Notes: a model not told the origin generated them from the letters alone. DNA of 64,000 nucleotides from Streptomyces sp. HUAS CB01 (GCF_030406905.1 NZ_CP129137.1:2049001-2113000); one strand, 5' to 3'; shown: positions 8,772 to 18,985, counted from the first letter of the stretch. Translations and numbers: made by a program.

Positions 8772-11456
8772 ATGACCGACCCCGTAGCCATGCTTCCGAG
8801 CGAGCTCGACCAGCTCCCGGACCGTGACACCGAGGAGACCGCCGAATGGGCGGCCTCCCTCGACGCCGTCACCAAGGCCGCCGGCCCCCACCGCGCCGCG
8901 TACCTGATGCGCCGCACCCTCCAGCACGCCGAGGGCGTCGAGGGGCTCGACCTGCCCAAGCTTCTGGAGACGGACTACGTCAACACCATCCCCACCGCCG
9001 CCGAGCCCGTCCCGGCCGGTGACGAGGAGATGGAGCGCCGGATCACCGCGTGGAACCGGTGGAACGCCGCCGCGATGGTGACCCGCGGCGCCAAGCACGG
9101 CGTCGGCGGCCACATCGCCACCTTCGCCTCCGCGGCCTGGCTCTACGAGACCGGCTTCAACCACTTCTTCCGCGGGAAGGAGGCGGACGGCTCCGGCGAC
9201 CAGCTCTACATCCAGGGCCACGCCTCCCCCGGCATCTACGCCCGCGCCTTCCTCGACGGACGCCTCACCGAGGCGCACCTCGACAACTTCCGCCAGGAGG
9301 CGGGGGGCAACGGCCTGCCGTCCTACCCGCACCCGCGCCGGCTGCCCTGGCTGTGGGAGTTCCCGACGGTCTCCATGGGCCTCGGCCCGCTGTCGGCGAT
9401 CTACCAGGCGCGCTTCAACCGCTATCTGACCAACCGCGGCATCAAGGACGTCTCCGCGTCGCACGTCTGGGCGTTCCTCGGCGACGGCGAGATGGACGAG
9501 CCCGAGTCGACGGCGGCGCTCGCGCTGGCCAGCCGCGAGGGTCTGGACAACCTGACCTTCGTGATCAACTGCAACCTGCAGCGCCTCGACGGCCCGGTCC
9601 GCGCCAACTTCAAGATCGTGCAGGAGCTGGAGGCCCAGTTCCGCGGCGCCGGCTGGAACGTCGTGAAGACGCTCTGGGGCAACGCCTGGGACGAGCTGTT
9701 CCAGCTCGACACCACGGGGGCCCTGGTCCGCCGGCTGCGCGAGGTCCCGGACGCGCAGGTCCAGACGTACCAGACCCGTGACGCCGCCTACATCCGCGAG
9801 GACTTCTTCGGCAAGGACCCCGCACTCGTCGAGATGGCGAGGCTGCTCAGCGACGACAAGATCCTCGAGTGCTTCCACCTCTCGCGCGGTGGCCACGAGC
9901 CGCGCAAGGTGTACGCCGCGTACAAGGCCGCGCTGGAGCACAAGGGCTCCCCGACGGTGATCCTGGCCCAGACGGTCAAGGGCTACACCCTCGGCGAGGG
10001 CTTCGCCTCCAAGAACGCCAACCACCAGATGAAGAAGCTGTCGGCGGACGAGTTCAGGGCGATGCGGGACCTCCTCGACCTGCCGATCAAGGACAGCGAC
10101 TTCGCGGACGGCCAGGTGCCCTACGGCCACCCCGGTGCGGACTCCCCCGAGGTCCGCTACCTCCAGGAGCGCCGCGCGGCCCTCGGCGGTCCGGCCCCGG
10201 CCCGCCGCGTCCACCCGGTCGCCCCGCTGCCCGCGCCCGCCGAGAAGTCCTTCGCCGCGTTCGACAAGGGCTCCGGCAACCAGTCAGTGGCGACGACGAT
10301 GGCCTTCGTCCGCCTGGTCAAGGACCTGATCCGCGACAAGGAGACCGGCAGGCGCTGGGTCCCGATCGTCCCGGACGAGGCCCGTACCTTCGGCATGGAG
10401 TCGCTGTTCCCGTCCCTCGGCATCTACTCGCCGAAGGGGCAGACGTACGAGCCGGTCGACCGCGACCAGCTGATGTACTACCGCGAGGCGAAGAACGGCC
10501 AGATCCTCAACGAGGGCATCACCGAGGCCGGCTCCATGGCGGACTTCATCGCCGCGTCGTCGTCGTACTCGACGCACGGCGAGACGATGATCCCCTTCTA
10601 CATCTTCTACTCGATGTTCGGCTGGCAGCGGACCGCCGACCAGATGTGGCAGCTCGCCGACCAGCTCGGCAAGGGCTTCCTCGTCGGCGCCACGGCCGGC
10701 CGTACGACCCTGACGGGCGAGGGCCTGCAGCACGCGGACGGCCACTCGCCGATGATCGCGGCGACGAACCCGGCGGCGCTCACGTACGACCCGGCGTTCG
10801 CCTACGAGGTCGCGGCCATCGTCAAGGACGGTCTGCGCCGGATGTTCGGCGAGGCACGCCCGGACGAGGACCCGGACGTCTTCTACTACCTGACGGTCTA
10901 CAACGAGCCGATGCCGCAGCCCGCGAAGCCGGAGGGCGTCGACGAGGGCATCGTCCGGGGCCTGTACCGCTTCAAGGAGGGCGAGGGCGCCGCGGACGAC
11001 CCGCGCATCCAGCTGCTCGCCTCGGGCACGGCGATCCACTGGGCGCTGGAGGCGCAGCGTCTGCTGGCCGCCGAGTGGGGCGTCACGGCGGACGTCTGGT
11101 CGGCGACGTCCTGGACCGAGCTGCGGCGCGACGCGCTGGAGGCGGACGAGGCGCTGCTGCGCGGCGAGTCCCGTGTCCCGTACGTGCGCCAGGCGCTGGA
11201 CGGCGCCGAGGGGCCGGTCCTCGCGGTGAGCGACTACATGCGGCAGGTGCCGGACCAGATCGCCCAGTGGGTGGAGCAGGACTGGTCGTCGCTGGGAGCG
11301 GACGGCTTCGGTCTGTCGGACACCCGTGAGGCGGCGCGACGCCACTTCGGTGTCGACGCGCAGTCGATCGTGGTCGCGGCGCTGGCCCAGCTCGCGCGGC
11401 GCGGCGAGGTCCCCGCGTCCGCGGTGAAGGAAGCCCGCGAGCGCTACGGCTTCTGA
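8772..11456 (+). CDS. aceE: Pyruvate dehydrogenase E1 component, homodimeric AceE type
   Basis: Thiamine-diphosphate-dependent decarboxylase of 894 residues, the length usual for homodimeric AceE. The TPP/Mg motif [10 protein letters not shown] is at about residue 237, followed by [10 protein letters not shown]. The C-terminal transketolase-like domains are complete. The ATG at 8772 has GGAAGG upstream. It decarboxylates pyruvate and acetylates the lipoyl groups of the neighbouring E2. The gene has its own long promoter region and is followed by a hairpin, so it is probably a separate transcript from lpd-E2. Confidence 0.95.
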   Translation: MTDPVAMLPSELDQLPDRDTEETAEWAASLDAVTKAAGPHRAAYLMRRTLQHAEGVEGLDLPKLLETDYVNTIPTAAEPVPAGDEEMERRITAWNRWNAAAMVTRGAKHGVGGHIATFASAAWLYETGFNHFFRGKEADGSGDQLYIQGHASPGIYARAFLDGRLTEAHLDNFRQEAGGNGLPSYPHPRRLPWLWEFPTVSMGLGPLSAIYQARFNRYLTNRGIKDVSASHVWAFLGDGEMDEPESTAALALASREGLDNLTFVINCNLQRLDGPVRANFKIVQELEAQFRGAGWNVVKTLWGNAWDELFQLDTTGALVRRLREVPDAQVQTYQTRDAAYIREDFFGKDPALVEMARLLSDDKILECFHLSRGGHEPRKVYAAYKAALEHKGSPTVILAQTVKGYTLGEGFASKNANHQMKKLSADEFRAMRDLLDLPIKDSDFADGQVPYGHPGADSPEVRYLQERRAALGGPAPARRVHPVAPLPAPAEKSFAAFDKGSGNQSVATTMAFVRLVKDLIRDKETGRRWVPIVPDEARTFGMESLFPSLGIYSPKGQTYEPVDRDQLMYYREAKNGQILNEGITEAGSMADFIAASSSYSTHGETMIPFYIFYSMFGWQRTADQMWQLADQLGKGFLVGATAGRTTLTGEGLQHADGHSPMIAATNPAALTYDPAFAYEVAAIVKDGLRRMFGEARPDEDPDVFYYLTVYNEPMPQPAKPEGVDEGIVRGLYRFKEGEGAADDPRIQLLASGTAIHWALEAQRLLAAEWGVTADVWSATSWTELRRDALEADEALLRGESRVPYVRQALDGAEGPVLAVSDYMRQVPDQIAQWVEQDWSSLGADGFGLSDTREAARRHFGVDAQSIVVAALAQLARRGEVPASAVKEARERYGF

Positions 11457-11467
11457 GCCCTGGGTTC

Positions 11468-11501
11468 ACGCCCCCGCCGCCCCCTCGGGCAGCGGGGGCG
11501 T
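11468..11501 (+). terminator. Hairpin terminator after aceE, in a 327-bp gap
   Basis: Perfect 10-bp arms ACGCCCCCGC (11468-11477) and GCGGGGGCGT (11492-11501). The rest of the gap to 11783 shows a 16-bp direct repeat, CCCGGACACCGCCCTG, near 11537 and 11586, and no gene. Confidence 0.7.
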
Positions 11502-11783
11502 CCGCGTTCCGCCCTGCCGGGCCGGACACGGGCCTGCCCGGACACCGCCCTGCGCGGCGCGCCACGCTGCCCACCCCGAATCCTTCCCGGACACCGCCCT
11601 GGGCGCCCCGGCACGGCCTCCCGTCGCCACCGCCCCGCTGGGCGCTTCCGCACGGCGGGCCCGCCCTGGACACTCCCCGGCGCTCCCCGCCACGAGCCCG
11701 CCCCCCACCCCACCCAGCGCGGCCCCGGTGCGGACCCGCCACCGGCCGCGGGCCGCTCCGCTCACCCCGCACGAGCCGCGACA

Positions 11784-12779
11784 ATGGCCCTCATGCGCGC
11801 TGCCCGGCTCATCAAGATGGTTCTGCTGCTCCAGTCCCGGCCCTCCATGACCGCCGCCGAGCTGGCCCAGGAGCTGGAGGTCTCCGAGCGGACCGTCACC
11901 CGGGACGCGCTCGCACTGTCGGAGGCCGGGGTCCCGGTCTACGCGGACCGCGGGAGGGCAGGCGGGTACCGGCTCGTCGGCGGGTACCGGACGCGGCTGA
12001 CCGGGCTCGCCCGGAGCGAGGCGGAGGCGCTGTTCCTGTCCGGAGTGCCCGGGGCGCTGCGCGAGATGGGGCTGGAGGACGCCGCCTCCGCCGCGCGGCT
12101 CAAGGTCTCCGCCGCGCTGCTCCCGTCGCTGCGGGACGCGTCGCGCTCGGCGGCGCAGCGGTTCCATCTGGACGCGCCCGGCTGGTACCAGGAGCCGGAG
12201 ACCCCGGACCTGCTGCCGGTGGTCGCCGAGGCCGTGTGGGACGACCGCGTGGTGGCCGCCCGCTACCGCGACGCCGAGCGGCGGCTGGAGCCGTACGGCC
12301 TCGTGCTGAAGGCCGGGATCTGGTACCTGTGTGCCCTCGCCGACGGCACGTCGTTCCGCGTGTACCGCATCGACCGGTTCGCGGCCGTCTCCCTGACGGC
12401 CGAGCGCTTCGAGCGGGACGCGTCCTTCGACCTGCCGGCCTTCTGGGAGGAGCGGGCCGCGCAGTTCGCCCGCTCCATCCTGCGGGCCGAGGTGGTGCTG
12501 CGGCTGTCCCCGGAGGCGGCCCGCCGGCTGCCGTACGTCACGGACCGGGCCGCGGCCGAGGAGGCGCTGAACGCTTCGGGCCCGCCGGACGACCGGGGGT
12601 GGCGCACCATCACGCTGCCGGTGGAGTCCGAGGAGGTGGCGTTCAGTCAGCTCCTGTCGCTCGGAGCGGAGTCGGAGGTGCTGCGGCCGGAGGGCCTCCG
12701 CGAGAGGTTCGCGGAGGCCGCGGCCCGGATGCACGCCCTCTACGGAGGAGCGCCCGGAGGGACCGCCCCTCAGCGGTAG
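11784..12779 (+). CDS. HTH/WYL-domain transcriptional regulator (YafY/DeoR-like)
   Basis: 331 residues. An N-terminal helix-turn-helix (TAAELAQELEVSERTVTRD, about 23-41) is followed by a WYL domain whose diagnostic triplet is present in PYGLVLKAGIWYLCA near residue 178. A C-terminal WCX-like part follows. WYL proteins usually bind nucleic acid or nucleotide ligands and control local genes; the target here is unknown. The start is either the ATG at 11784 or the in-frame ATG at 11793, as neither has a strong ribosome binding site. The 3' end overlaps the convergent SDR gene by 10 bp. Confidence 0.85.
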   Translation: MALMRAARLIKMVLLLQSRPSMTAAELAQELEVSERTVTRDALALSEAGVPVYADRGRAGGYRLVGGYRTRLTGLARSEAEALFLSGVPGALREMGLEDAASAARLKVSAALLPSLRDASRSAAQRFHLDAPGWYQEPETPDLLPVVAEAVWDDRVVAARYRDAERRLEPYGLVLKAGIWYLCALADGTSFRVYRIDRFAAVSLTAERFERDASFDLPAFWEERAAQFARSILRAEVVLRLSPEAARRLPYVTDRAAAEEALNASGPPDDRGWRTITLPVESEEVAFSQLLSLGAESEVLRPEGLRERFAEAAARMHALYGGAPGGTAPQR

Positions 12780-13690
12780 TCCTCGGCCGACCCCTCCTTT
12801 CCCCCGTACACGACGTCCTCGAAGTACGCCCAGGCGTCCGGCCGGCTCCCGTCGGTGTCCGTGAAGCCGTACTCCTTCGCCAGTTGCCCGCTGGAGAGCG
12901 ACCGCCCGTTCCAGCGCGCCCGGTCAGGGTCGGCGGCGAGGGCGGCGACCGCGCGGCCGACGTACACCGGCGACTCGGCGACGGCGAAGTGGGGCTGGTC
13001 GGCGACCGCGTCCCGCCAGTTGTCCTCACGGACCCCGAAGGCCTCCAGCATCTGCTCCGAGCGCAGGTAGCCCGGGGTCACGCACACCGCCGTGCAGCCG
13101 GTGTCCTCGAGGTCGTGGCCGAGGGTGAACGCCATCCGGATCGGGGCGTTCTTGGCGAGGTCGTAGAAGAAGTTCTCGCGGAAGCGGCGGTTGGTCTCCG
13201 CCGTGCCGTCGGTGACCTCGACGACCAGCCCGCCCGGCCGGCGCGTGAGCAGGGGCAGCGCACAGCTGCTGGTGATGATGTGGCTGCGGACGCCCAGTTC
13301 CAGCATGCGCAGTCCGCGGTCGAGGTCGGTGTCCCACATCTTGGTGTCCCAGACGACGAGGTGCTCGCCGCCCCACACGTCGTTGACGAGGACGTCCAGC
13401 CGGCCGTGGTCCTCGTCGATGCGGGCGACGAGCGCGCGGACCGCGGCGGTGTCGAGGTGGTCGGTGGGGACCGCGACGCCCCGGCCGCCCGCCGCGGTGA
13501 CCAGTTCGGCCGTCTCCTCGATGGTCTCGCTCGCGCGGCCGACCTCGCTCACGCGCTCCCTCGTGGTGCGTCCGGTCACGTAGACCGTGGCGCCCGCCGC
13601 ACCCAGTTGTACGGCGATGGCCCGGCCGGCGCCGCGCGTCGCGCCCGCGACGAGCGCGATCTTCCCCTGCAGTGCTCTTTCGGTCGTCAT
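12770..13690 (-). CDS. Short-chain dehydrogenase/reductase
   Basis: 306 residues. The N-terminal Rossmann motif is the SDR type GATRGAGRAIAVQ (about 16-28). The usual NNAG region reads VLVNDVWGG. The catalytic Tyr-x-x-x-Lys is FFYDLAKNA near residue 170. A long insertion and a C-terminal extension make it larger than a classical SDR. Substrate is unknown. The ATG at 13690 starts MTTERALQGK; longer frames lack support. It converges with the WYL regulator and overlaps it by 10 bp. Confidence 0.85.
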   Translation of the reverse strand: MTTERALQGKIALVAGATRGAGRAIAVQLGAAGATVYVTGRTTRERVSEVGRASETIEETAELVTAAGGRGVAVPTDHLDTAAVRALVARIDEDHGRLDVLVNDVWGGEHLVVWDTKMWDTDLDRGLRMLELGVRSHIITSSCALPLLTRRPGGLVVEVTDGTAETNRRFRENFFYDLAKNAPIRMAFTLGHDLEDTGCTAVCVTPGYLRSEQMLEAFGVREDNWRDAVADQPHFAVAESPVYVGRAVAALAADPDRARWNGRSLSSGQLAKEYGFTDTDGSRPDAWAYFEDVVYGGKEGSAEDYR

Positions 13691-13964
13691 GGTGCGACGC
13701 TCGCACGGAAATCCGACACCCTCTGTCCGCATTTCCCGGCAGTCCTGCACGGCAGGCGAACCCGGCCGGCCGCCGCGGCCGCCGGACCGGGCCACCCGTT
13801 CGGCTACCCGTCCCGGCCGACGGTCCAGGTCAACCGTCCGGGCCGCGGATCCCGGTCGCCGTCCGGGGCGCCCACCCCGCCGCCCCCACGGCCCCTTCCC
13901 CGAAGGGAGTATTTCGGCCGCTCCACGTGCGCGGCCTCCCGCGAGCCCCGATGCTTGTCCCGTG

Positions 13965-14483
13965 ATGGACGAGACGGAGTTCTGGGAGATCATCGACAGC
14001 ACGCGCGAGGCCGCCGAGGGTGACCCCGAGGAGCACGCCGACCTGCTCGTCGAACGGCTGCTGCAAATCGACCCCGACTCCGTCCTGGACTTCGCGCGGC
14101 ACTTCGAGGCCCGCTACAACCGCGCATACCGCTGGGATCTGTGGGGCGCGGCCACCGTGCTGCTCGGCGGGGCGAGCGACGACGCGTTCGACTACTTCCG
14201 CTGCTGGCTGATCGGCCAGGGCCGGGAGGTCTTCGAGGGCGCGGTGCACGATCCGGACTCCCTCGCGGAGCTCCTCGACGACTTCGACGAGGAGATCGAC
14301 GGCGACGGCGAGGAGCTGGGTTACGCGGCCGACGAGGCGTACGAGCAGCTCACCGGAACGGCCGCACCCGATCTGGGGATCACGGCGCAGGCCGCGGAGC
14401 CGGAGGGCACACCGTTCGACCTCGAGAACGACCGCGTGCTCGCGGAACGGTTCCCGGCGCTGTGGGAGCGCTTCGGTTCGTAG
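13965..14483 (+). CDS. DUF4240-domain protein
   Basis: A 172-residue acidic cytoplasmic protein. It starts MDETEFWEIIDSTR, the typical DUF4240 opening, and continues with a conserved Trp- and Tyr-rich middle (YRWDLWGAA, FDYFRCWLIGQGRE). The function of the family is not known to me. An in-frame GTG lies one codon before the ATG and could be the true start. It is followed 137 bp later by a TetR gene on the same strand. Confidence 0.8.
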   Translation: MDETEFWEIIDSTREAAEGDPEEHADLLVERLLQIDPDSVLDFARHFEARYNRAYRWDLWGAATVLLGGASDDAFDYFRCWLIGQGREVFEGAVHDPDSLAELLDDFDEEIDGDGEELGYAADEAYEQLTGTAAPDLGITAQAAEPEGTPFDLENDRVLAERFPALWERFGS

Positions 14484-14569
14484 GCCGTCCCGTGCCCCGG
14501 CCCGGAACCGCCCGGGTGCGCGCCCTCGGACGGGGTACCGGCGGTGCACGGACGGGTGAGCCGCCCGGC

Positions 14570-14586
14570 CCTGACGTACGGTCAGG
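14570..14586 (+). promoter_or_regulatory. Palindrome upstream of the TetR gene
   Basis: CCTGAC-GTACG-GTCAGG is a perfect 6-bp inverted repeat with a 5-nt centre. It lies 35 bp before the GTG of the TetR-family gene. The size and position suit an autoregulatory TetR operator. An almost identical palindrome occurs at 26679-26693. Confidence 0.45.
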
Positions 14587-14620
14587 CCCGTGGCCCGTCG
14601 GCGGGCGTACGCTTCGTCCG

Positions 14621-15301
14621 GTGAACACCACGCCGCCGTCACCGCGTCGGCCGCTGACCGAGCGCCGCAAGGCCGCGACCCGGTTCGAGATCGCCCGCGC
14701 CGCCGCGGAACTGTTCACCGAGCGCGGCCCGGACGCCACATCGGCCGAGGAGATCGCAGACCGTGCCGGAGTGGCCCTGCGGACCTTCTACCGGTACTTC
14801 CGCAACAAACAGGACGCCGTCGGTCCGTTGCTGGCCGTGGGCGCCGAACGCTGGCGGGTGCTGCTCGCGGCCGCCGTTCCGGGCACCCCGCTGCCCGAGG
14901 CGCTGGAGCGCACGCTCACCGAGGCGCTCGCGGTGCCGGAGGACGGAACGGCCGAGGGCCTGCGCCGTACGAGGGCGCTGCTGCGCGCGGCCGTACGGGA
15001 TCCGGCGCTGCGAGCGGTCTGGTACCGGGTGAACCAGGAGGCGGAGGAGCGGCTGGTCCCGGTGCTCGCGAGGCTGGCCGGGCCGGACGCCGATCCTCTG
15101 GAACTGCGGCTCGTCGCGGCGGTGGCCGTGGACGCCCTGCGGATCGGGCTGGAGGTCTGGGCCGAGTCGCACGGGCCGGACGGACAGCCCGGGGCCCCGG
15201 GCGACGGCGCGGGGTCACCGGCGGGGCCGGCGCTGCGGTGCCTGCGGGAAGTGTCGAGCGGGCTGCGCCCGTTGGCGCCCGCGGCACGGGCCGTCAGGTG
15301 A
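14621..15301 (+). CDS. TetR-family transcriptional regulator
   Basis: 226 residues. The N-terminal helix-turn-helix is TSAEEIADRAGVALRTFYRY (about 40-59), a typical TetR recognition region, and the C-terminal domain is Leu/Ala-rich. The start is the GTG at 14621, placed 35 bp after a perfect palindrome. It converges with the GNAT gene and overlaps its end by 8 bp. The regulated genes are unknown; the palindrome suggests self-regulation. Confidence 0.85.
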   Translation: MNTTPPSPRRPLTERRKAATRFEIARAAAELFTERGPDATSAEEIADRAGVALRTFYRYFRNKQDAVGPLLAVGAERWRVLLAAAVPGTPLPEALERTLTEALAVPEDGTAEGLRRTRALLRAAVRDPALRAVWYRVNQEAEERLVPVLARLAGPDADPLELRLVAAVAVDALRIGLEVWAESHGPDGQPGAPGDGAGSPAGPALRCLREVSSGLRPLAPAARAVR

Positions 15302-15818
15302 GCGGACGCCCCATGAGCACGTCGTCGACGTACCGGCCGGCCAGGAAGAACTCACCGGGCAGGACACCCTCGACGGTGTAGCCCTCGGACTCGTAGAGCC
15401 GGCGAGCCGGGGTGTTGTGCCCGAGCACCCGCAGGGTGACACGGACCGCTCCCTGCCGGCGTGCCTCGTCACCGGCGGCGCGCAGCAGTGCCCGCGCGAC
15501 CCCCTGTCCGCGCGCCCAGTCGGCCACCGCGAGGCCCTGGATCTGGCGGACGTGCTGGTTGCAGGAGAGCGGCGTGGGGGCGCAGAGCCGGATGTACCCG
15601 GCGATTCTTCCGTCACCGACCGCGCCCTCGGTCACGGGCTCGGCGACCAGGTGCTGCTCGGGCGGGTGGTTCTCGTCGAAGAACGGCCGGTACGGCGGCA
15701 CGGGGCGCGGCTGCACCGCGTGCAGCGTCGACCAGGTGGCGCGGTCGAGCGCGGCGAGGGCGTCGTCGTCGGATCTCTGGGCCGGACGTATGACGAAGGG
15801 CGTACCGGGTTCGGACAT
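15294..15818 (-). CDS. GNAT-family N-acetyltransferase
   Basis: 174 residues with the GNAT fold. Acetyl-CoA-binding motif A reads GLAVADWARGQGVARALL (about 95-112, with the R-G-Q-G-V-A loop), followed by a C-terminal NTPARRLYESEGY block typical of motif B. The acceptor is unknown. The ATG at 15818 (MSEPGTPF) is preferred; an upstream in-frame ATG would overlap the start of the divergent epimerase. Convergent overlap with the TetR gene. Confidence 0.85.
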   Translation of the reverse strand: MSEPGTPFVIRPAQRSDDDALAALDRATWSTLHAVQPRPVPPYRPFFDENHPPEQHLVAEPVTEGAVGDGRIAGYIRLCAPTPLSCNQHVRQIQGLAVADWARGQGVARALLRAAGDEARRQGAVRVTLRVLGHNTPARRLYESEGYTVEGVLPGEFFLAGRYVDDVLMGRPLT

Positions 15819-15852
15819 GGCGGCAACTGTGTCATGGGGCAGGATGTGACGC

Positions 15853-16755
15853 ATGCGTATTGCTGTGACGGGCGCGGGCGGTCTGATCGGTTCGGCACTG
15901 GTGCGTTCCCTGCGGGCCGACGACGCAGGTGGCGGGCACGAGGTGGTGCGGCTCGTCAGGCGGGCGCCACGGGCCGCGGACGAGGTCCGGTGGGACCCCG
16001 CCCGGCAGTACGTCGACGCGGCGGGGCTCATCGGCTGCGAGGCGGTCGTCCACCTCGCTGGCGCCGGGGTGGGCGATCGGCGCTGGAGCGAGGCGTACAA
16101 GAAGGAGATCCGGGACAGCCGGGTGCTCGGCACGGCGGCTCTCGCGGAGGCGCTGGCGTCGCTGGAGGAGCCGCCGCGGGTGCTGGTGTGCGGCTCGGCG
16201 ATCGGCTACTACGGCGACACGGGCGACCGCGCGGTCGACGAGGGCTCGCCTCCCGGCACGGGCTTCCTCCCCCGCGTCTGCGAGGAGTGGGAGGCGGCCG
16301 CGGCGCCGGCCGAGGAGGCGGGCGTGCGGGTGGCGTTCGCCCGCACGGGGCTGGTGGTGGCGCAGGAGGGCGGCGCGTGGGGCCGGCTCTTCCCGCTGTT
16401 CCGGGCGGGTCTGGGCGGACGACTGGGCAGCGGACGACAGTTCTGGAGCTTCATCTCCCTCCAGGACGAGATCGCGGCGCTGCGCCACATCATCGACACG
16501 GACACCCTGTCGGGCCCGGTCAATCTGACGGCCCCCGAGCCGGTCACCAATCGTGAGGTCACCGCGGCGATGGGCCGGGTCCTCCACCGTCCCACCCTGT
16601 TCACGGTGCCGCCGGTCGCCCTGCGGGTCTACCTCGGCGAGTTCGCGGAGGACGTCCTCGGCAGCCAGCGGGTGGTGCCGAGGAAACTCCTCGACTCCGG
16701 CTTCGTCTTCTCCCATCCGTCCGTCGACGAGGCGATCCGCGCGGCGCTCGGCTGA
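15853..16755 (+). CDS. TIGR01777-family NAD(P)-binding epimerase-like protein
   Basis: A 300-residue extended SDR of the YfcH/SulA-like group. It begins with MRIAVTGAGGLIGSALV (nucleotide-binding GxxGxxG) and has the family block GSAIGYYGDTGD near residue 118. The C-terminal DUF1731-like segment is LGSQRVVPRKLL. Family members are conserved but their substrate is unclear; some affect cell division. The ATG at 15853 is 34 bp from the divergent GNAT start. Confidence 0.88.
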   Translation: MRIAVTGAGGLIGSALVRSLRADDAGGGHEVVRLVRRAPRAADEVRWDPARQYVDAAGLIGCEAVVHLAGAGVGDRRWSEAYKKEIRDSRVLGTAALAEALASLEEPPRVLVCGSAIGYYGDTGDRAVDEGSPPGTGFLPRVCEEWEAAAAPAEEAGVRVAFARTGLVVAQEGGAWGRLFPLFRAGLGGRLGSGRQFWSFISLQDEIAALRHIIDTDTLSGPVNLTAPEPVTNREVTAAMGRVLHRPTLFTVPPVALRVYLGEFAEDVLGSQRVVPRKLLDSGFVFSHPSVDEAIRAALG

Positions 16756-17482
16756 CGCGCCCCGGCCGGGGGGACGCCGCCCCGCGCACGCGCCGCCAGG
16801 GGGCGTCTCGCGGGCAGGTACGCCGTGGGGCGGGCCGGACTGCTCCGGTCGCCGGAGGCCACCGGGCGCGGCCCGGCGGCACCCCGCCGCCGCGCTGCCG
16901 CCGCACCCCGGATCCGGCGACCGGAGCAGTCCGGCGGAAGGCCACCGGCCCTCCGGACGGTTCGCCGCAAGCCCGAAGCCGCCCGGCAGGCCGCCCCCGA
17001 AGGCCCGAACCGGCCGACGCGAAGAACCGGACACCCGACGTGGAGCCCGCCGACACACGGGACGACCGCACACCGACGCGGAGCCCGCCGACGTTCCGGC
17101 CGAACGGGACGCCACCCGTCGGACTCGTGGACAAGCCCCGGGCCGGACAGGACGCCACCGCCACCACAGCGGGGAAACCGCACCCGGTCCACGCGCCCGA
17201 CCACCCCGACCCCGCGACACCCCGACCACCGGACGGCACGCCACCGGCTTCGCGCCCGGCGCTTCCGTGCGCGGACGGCAGCGCGCCTCGCGCGCCCCGG
17301 CGTGTGCGCCGGTTCCACCAGACGGTCGCACGGCCGTGCGACCCCGTGCCCCCGGGCGCCCGCCGCGCGCGCGTGGTTTCCCGCGGCCGGGTTTCTACCC
17401 TCGTTCCGAACTTCGGCATTCCGTCAGCCGGTTGGGGGCATGAGCACCCCACCACAGCCGCGCCGACCTCGGGGAGGGGCAC
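16756..17482. other. 727-bp gene-free region
   Basis: No open frame here has convincing protein character; the long Pro/Arg/Thr-rich frames are compositional shadows. It holds the large inverted repeat annotated at 16834-16935. There are two diverged copies of a GGAGCCCGCCGAC block near 17042 and 17081. The promoter of the downstream oxidoreductase lies in the lower-GC stretch around 17390-17450. Confidence 0.5.
16834..16935. repeat. 23-bp perfect inverted repeat with 56-nt loop
   Basis: The arms 16834-16856 and 16913-16935 are exact reverse complements (GCCGGACTGCTCCGG and onward). The loop is itself rich in CCG/CGG runs. It lies 79 bp after the stop of the TIGR01777 gene. It is larger than a usual terminator and could be a decayed element end pair or an RNA structure. 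Confidence 0.7.
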
Positions 17483-18817
17483 GTGCTCAGCAGCGCACGC
17501 CACGCGGACGTCGTCATCGTCGGAGCCGGGATCGCCGGGCTCGCGGCGGCTCATCGGTTGACCAGTGCGGGAGTCACGGTCGTCGTACTGGAGGCCGGAC
17601 CGGGGGTGGGGGGCCGGACGGCCACCGGCGAACTGGACGGATTCCGGCTCGACCGGACGGTCCAGTTGCTCAACACCTCGTACCCGGAACTCCTCCGCAC
17701 CCCCGCTCTGGCCGGCCTTCCGCTGAGCCGGTTCTCGCCCGGTGTGCTCGTGCACAGCGAGGGCCGGCACCACCGCGCCGGAGAAGTCCCCGGCTCACGA
17801 GGAGCCGGGGGCACGCGGCGCGCGAGGGGCGCATTGACTGCGGCGCGCGCCCTGGCAAGCGCCCCTCGTACCCCTCTCGGCGGTGCCTTCGACCAGGCCC
17901 GGCTCGCGGCGGCCCTCGGACGGCTCGCCGCCACCCCGCCCCGGCGTCTGCTGGCCCGTCCTGAACTGCCCACGCACGAGGCGCTGTTCCGCCGCGGTCT
18001 GCCCCCGCGCACCGTCCACACCTTCCTCCGGCCGCTGCTCACCGCCCTGCTGAACGATGCCGAGTTGGTCGCCTCCAGCCGCTGCGCCGACCTCGTGCTG
18101 CGTGGTTTCGCCCGCGGCCGGCTCTGTGTGCCGACGGGCGGCGCCGACAGGCTGCCCCGGCTGCTCGCGGAGGCGCTGCCGCCGGGCACCGTGGTCACCG
18201 GCGCCCGGGTGACCGAAGCGTCCATCTCCTCGGTCACCACCGAGGAGCACGGCACGTTCACGTGCCGGTCCCTGCTGGTGGCGACGGGAGCCAGGGCCGC
18301 GGCGGAGCTGCTCCCGGGCCTTCGGGTCCCGGACTTCCTCCCCCTGACCGTCCTTCACCACACCGCCCCGGCGCCGCCGCTGGCCGAACCCGCCCTGGTG
18401 CTGGACGCGGACGGCTCCGGACCGGTCGCGCACACGGCCGTCATGAGCGAGGTCGACCCCTCCCGTGCGCCCGAGGGGCGGGTGCTCGTCACCTCCGCCG
18501 TGCCGGGCCCTGCGCCCACCGGGCTCGACGAACGGGTGCGGGCCCATCTCGCCGCGCTGTACGGGACGTCCACCGCCGACTGGGAGCTGCTGGCCCTGCA
18601 CCACGACCCGGAGGCCGTCCCCGCGATGCCCGCCCCCCACGATCCGCGCCGGCCGGTGCGGCTGCTCTGCGGGCTCTACGTCTGCGGCGGCCACCGGGAC
18701 ACGAGCACCGTGCAGGGCGCGCTGTACTCGGGGCGCCGCGCGGCGCACGCGGTGCTGCGCGACTTCGGTATCCGCCCCGAGCACGCGCCCGCGCTGCTCC
18801 GTACCGCCGCGGCCTGA
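17483..18817 (+). CDS. FAD-dependent oxidoreductase (amine oxidase/protoporphyrinogen-oxidase-like)
   Basis: 444 residues. It starts with an FAD-binding dinucleotide fold, DVVIVGAGIAGLAAAHRL (about 9-26), then LEAGPGVGGRT, the second conserved piece of the GR2/amine-oxidase family. Near the C-terminus YVCGGHRDTSTVQGAL resembles the FAD-contact motif of this family. Substrate is unknown. GGGAGGGG lies about 8 nt before the GTG at 17483. It stands alone, bounded by a 727-bp gap upstream and a palindromic terminator downstream. Confidence 0.85.
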   Translation: MLSSARHADVVIVGAGIAGLAAAHRLTSAGVTVVVLEAGPGVGGRTATGELDGFRLDRTVQLLNTSYPELLRTPALAGLPLSRFSPGVLVHSEGRHHRAGEVPGSRGAGGTRRARGALTAARALASAPRTPLGGAFDQARLAAALGRLAATPPRRLLARPELPTHEALFRRGLPPRTVHTFLRPLLTALLNDAELVASSRCADLVLRGFARGRLCVPTGGADRLPRLLAEALPPGTVVTGARVTEASISSVTTEEHGTFTCRSLLVATGARAAAELLPGLRVPDFLPLTVLHHTAPAPPLAEPALVLDADGSGPVAHTAVMSEVDPSRAPEGRVLVTSAVPGPAPTGLDERVRAHLAALYGTSTADWELLALHHDPEAVPAMPAPHDPRRPVRLLCGLYVCGGHRDTSTVQGALYSGRRAAHAVLRDFGIRPEHAPALLRTAAA

Positions 18818-18843
18818 CCGCCGGCAGTCCGGCGCCGAGGAGC

Positions 18844-18875
18844 CACGGGTCCCCGCCGGCCGGCGGGGACCCGTG
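18844..18875. terminator. Bidirectional palindromic terminator
   Basis: A 32-nt perfect palindrome (CACGGGTCCCCGCCGG and its complement) lies between two convergent genes ending at 18817 and 18999. Confidence 0.8.
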
Positions 18876-18892
18876 CGGCCGGTCGCGACGGT

Positions 18893-18985
18893 CCGGTACC
18901 GCCCGGGGCGGTCGGGGCCTGTCCGGTACCGCCCGGGGCGGGTCGGTACTGCCCGGAGCGGGTCGTGGCCTGTCCGGGGTGGGTC
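18893..18985. repeat. Degenerate tandem repeat between convergent genes
   Basis: CGGTACCGCCCGGGGCGG recurs with small changes at intervals of 20-31 bp, at least three times. It is non-coding spacer downstream of both neighbours. Confidence 0.55.

Noticed and set aside
17040..17561. Pro/Thr/Arg-rich ORF before the FAD oxidoreductase
   Set aside because: No ribosome binding site, low-complexity composition and overlap with the real start of the next gene.
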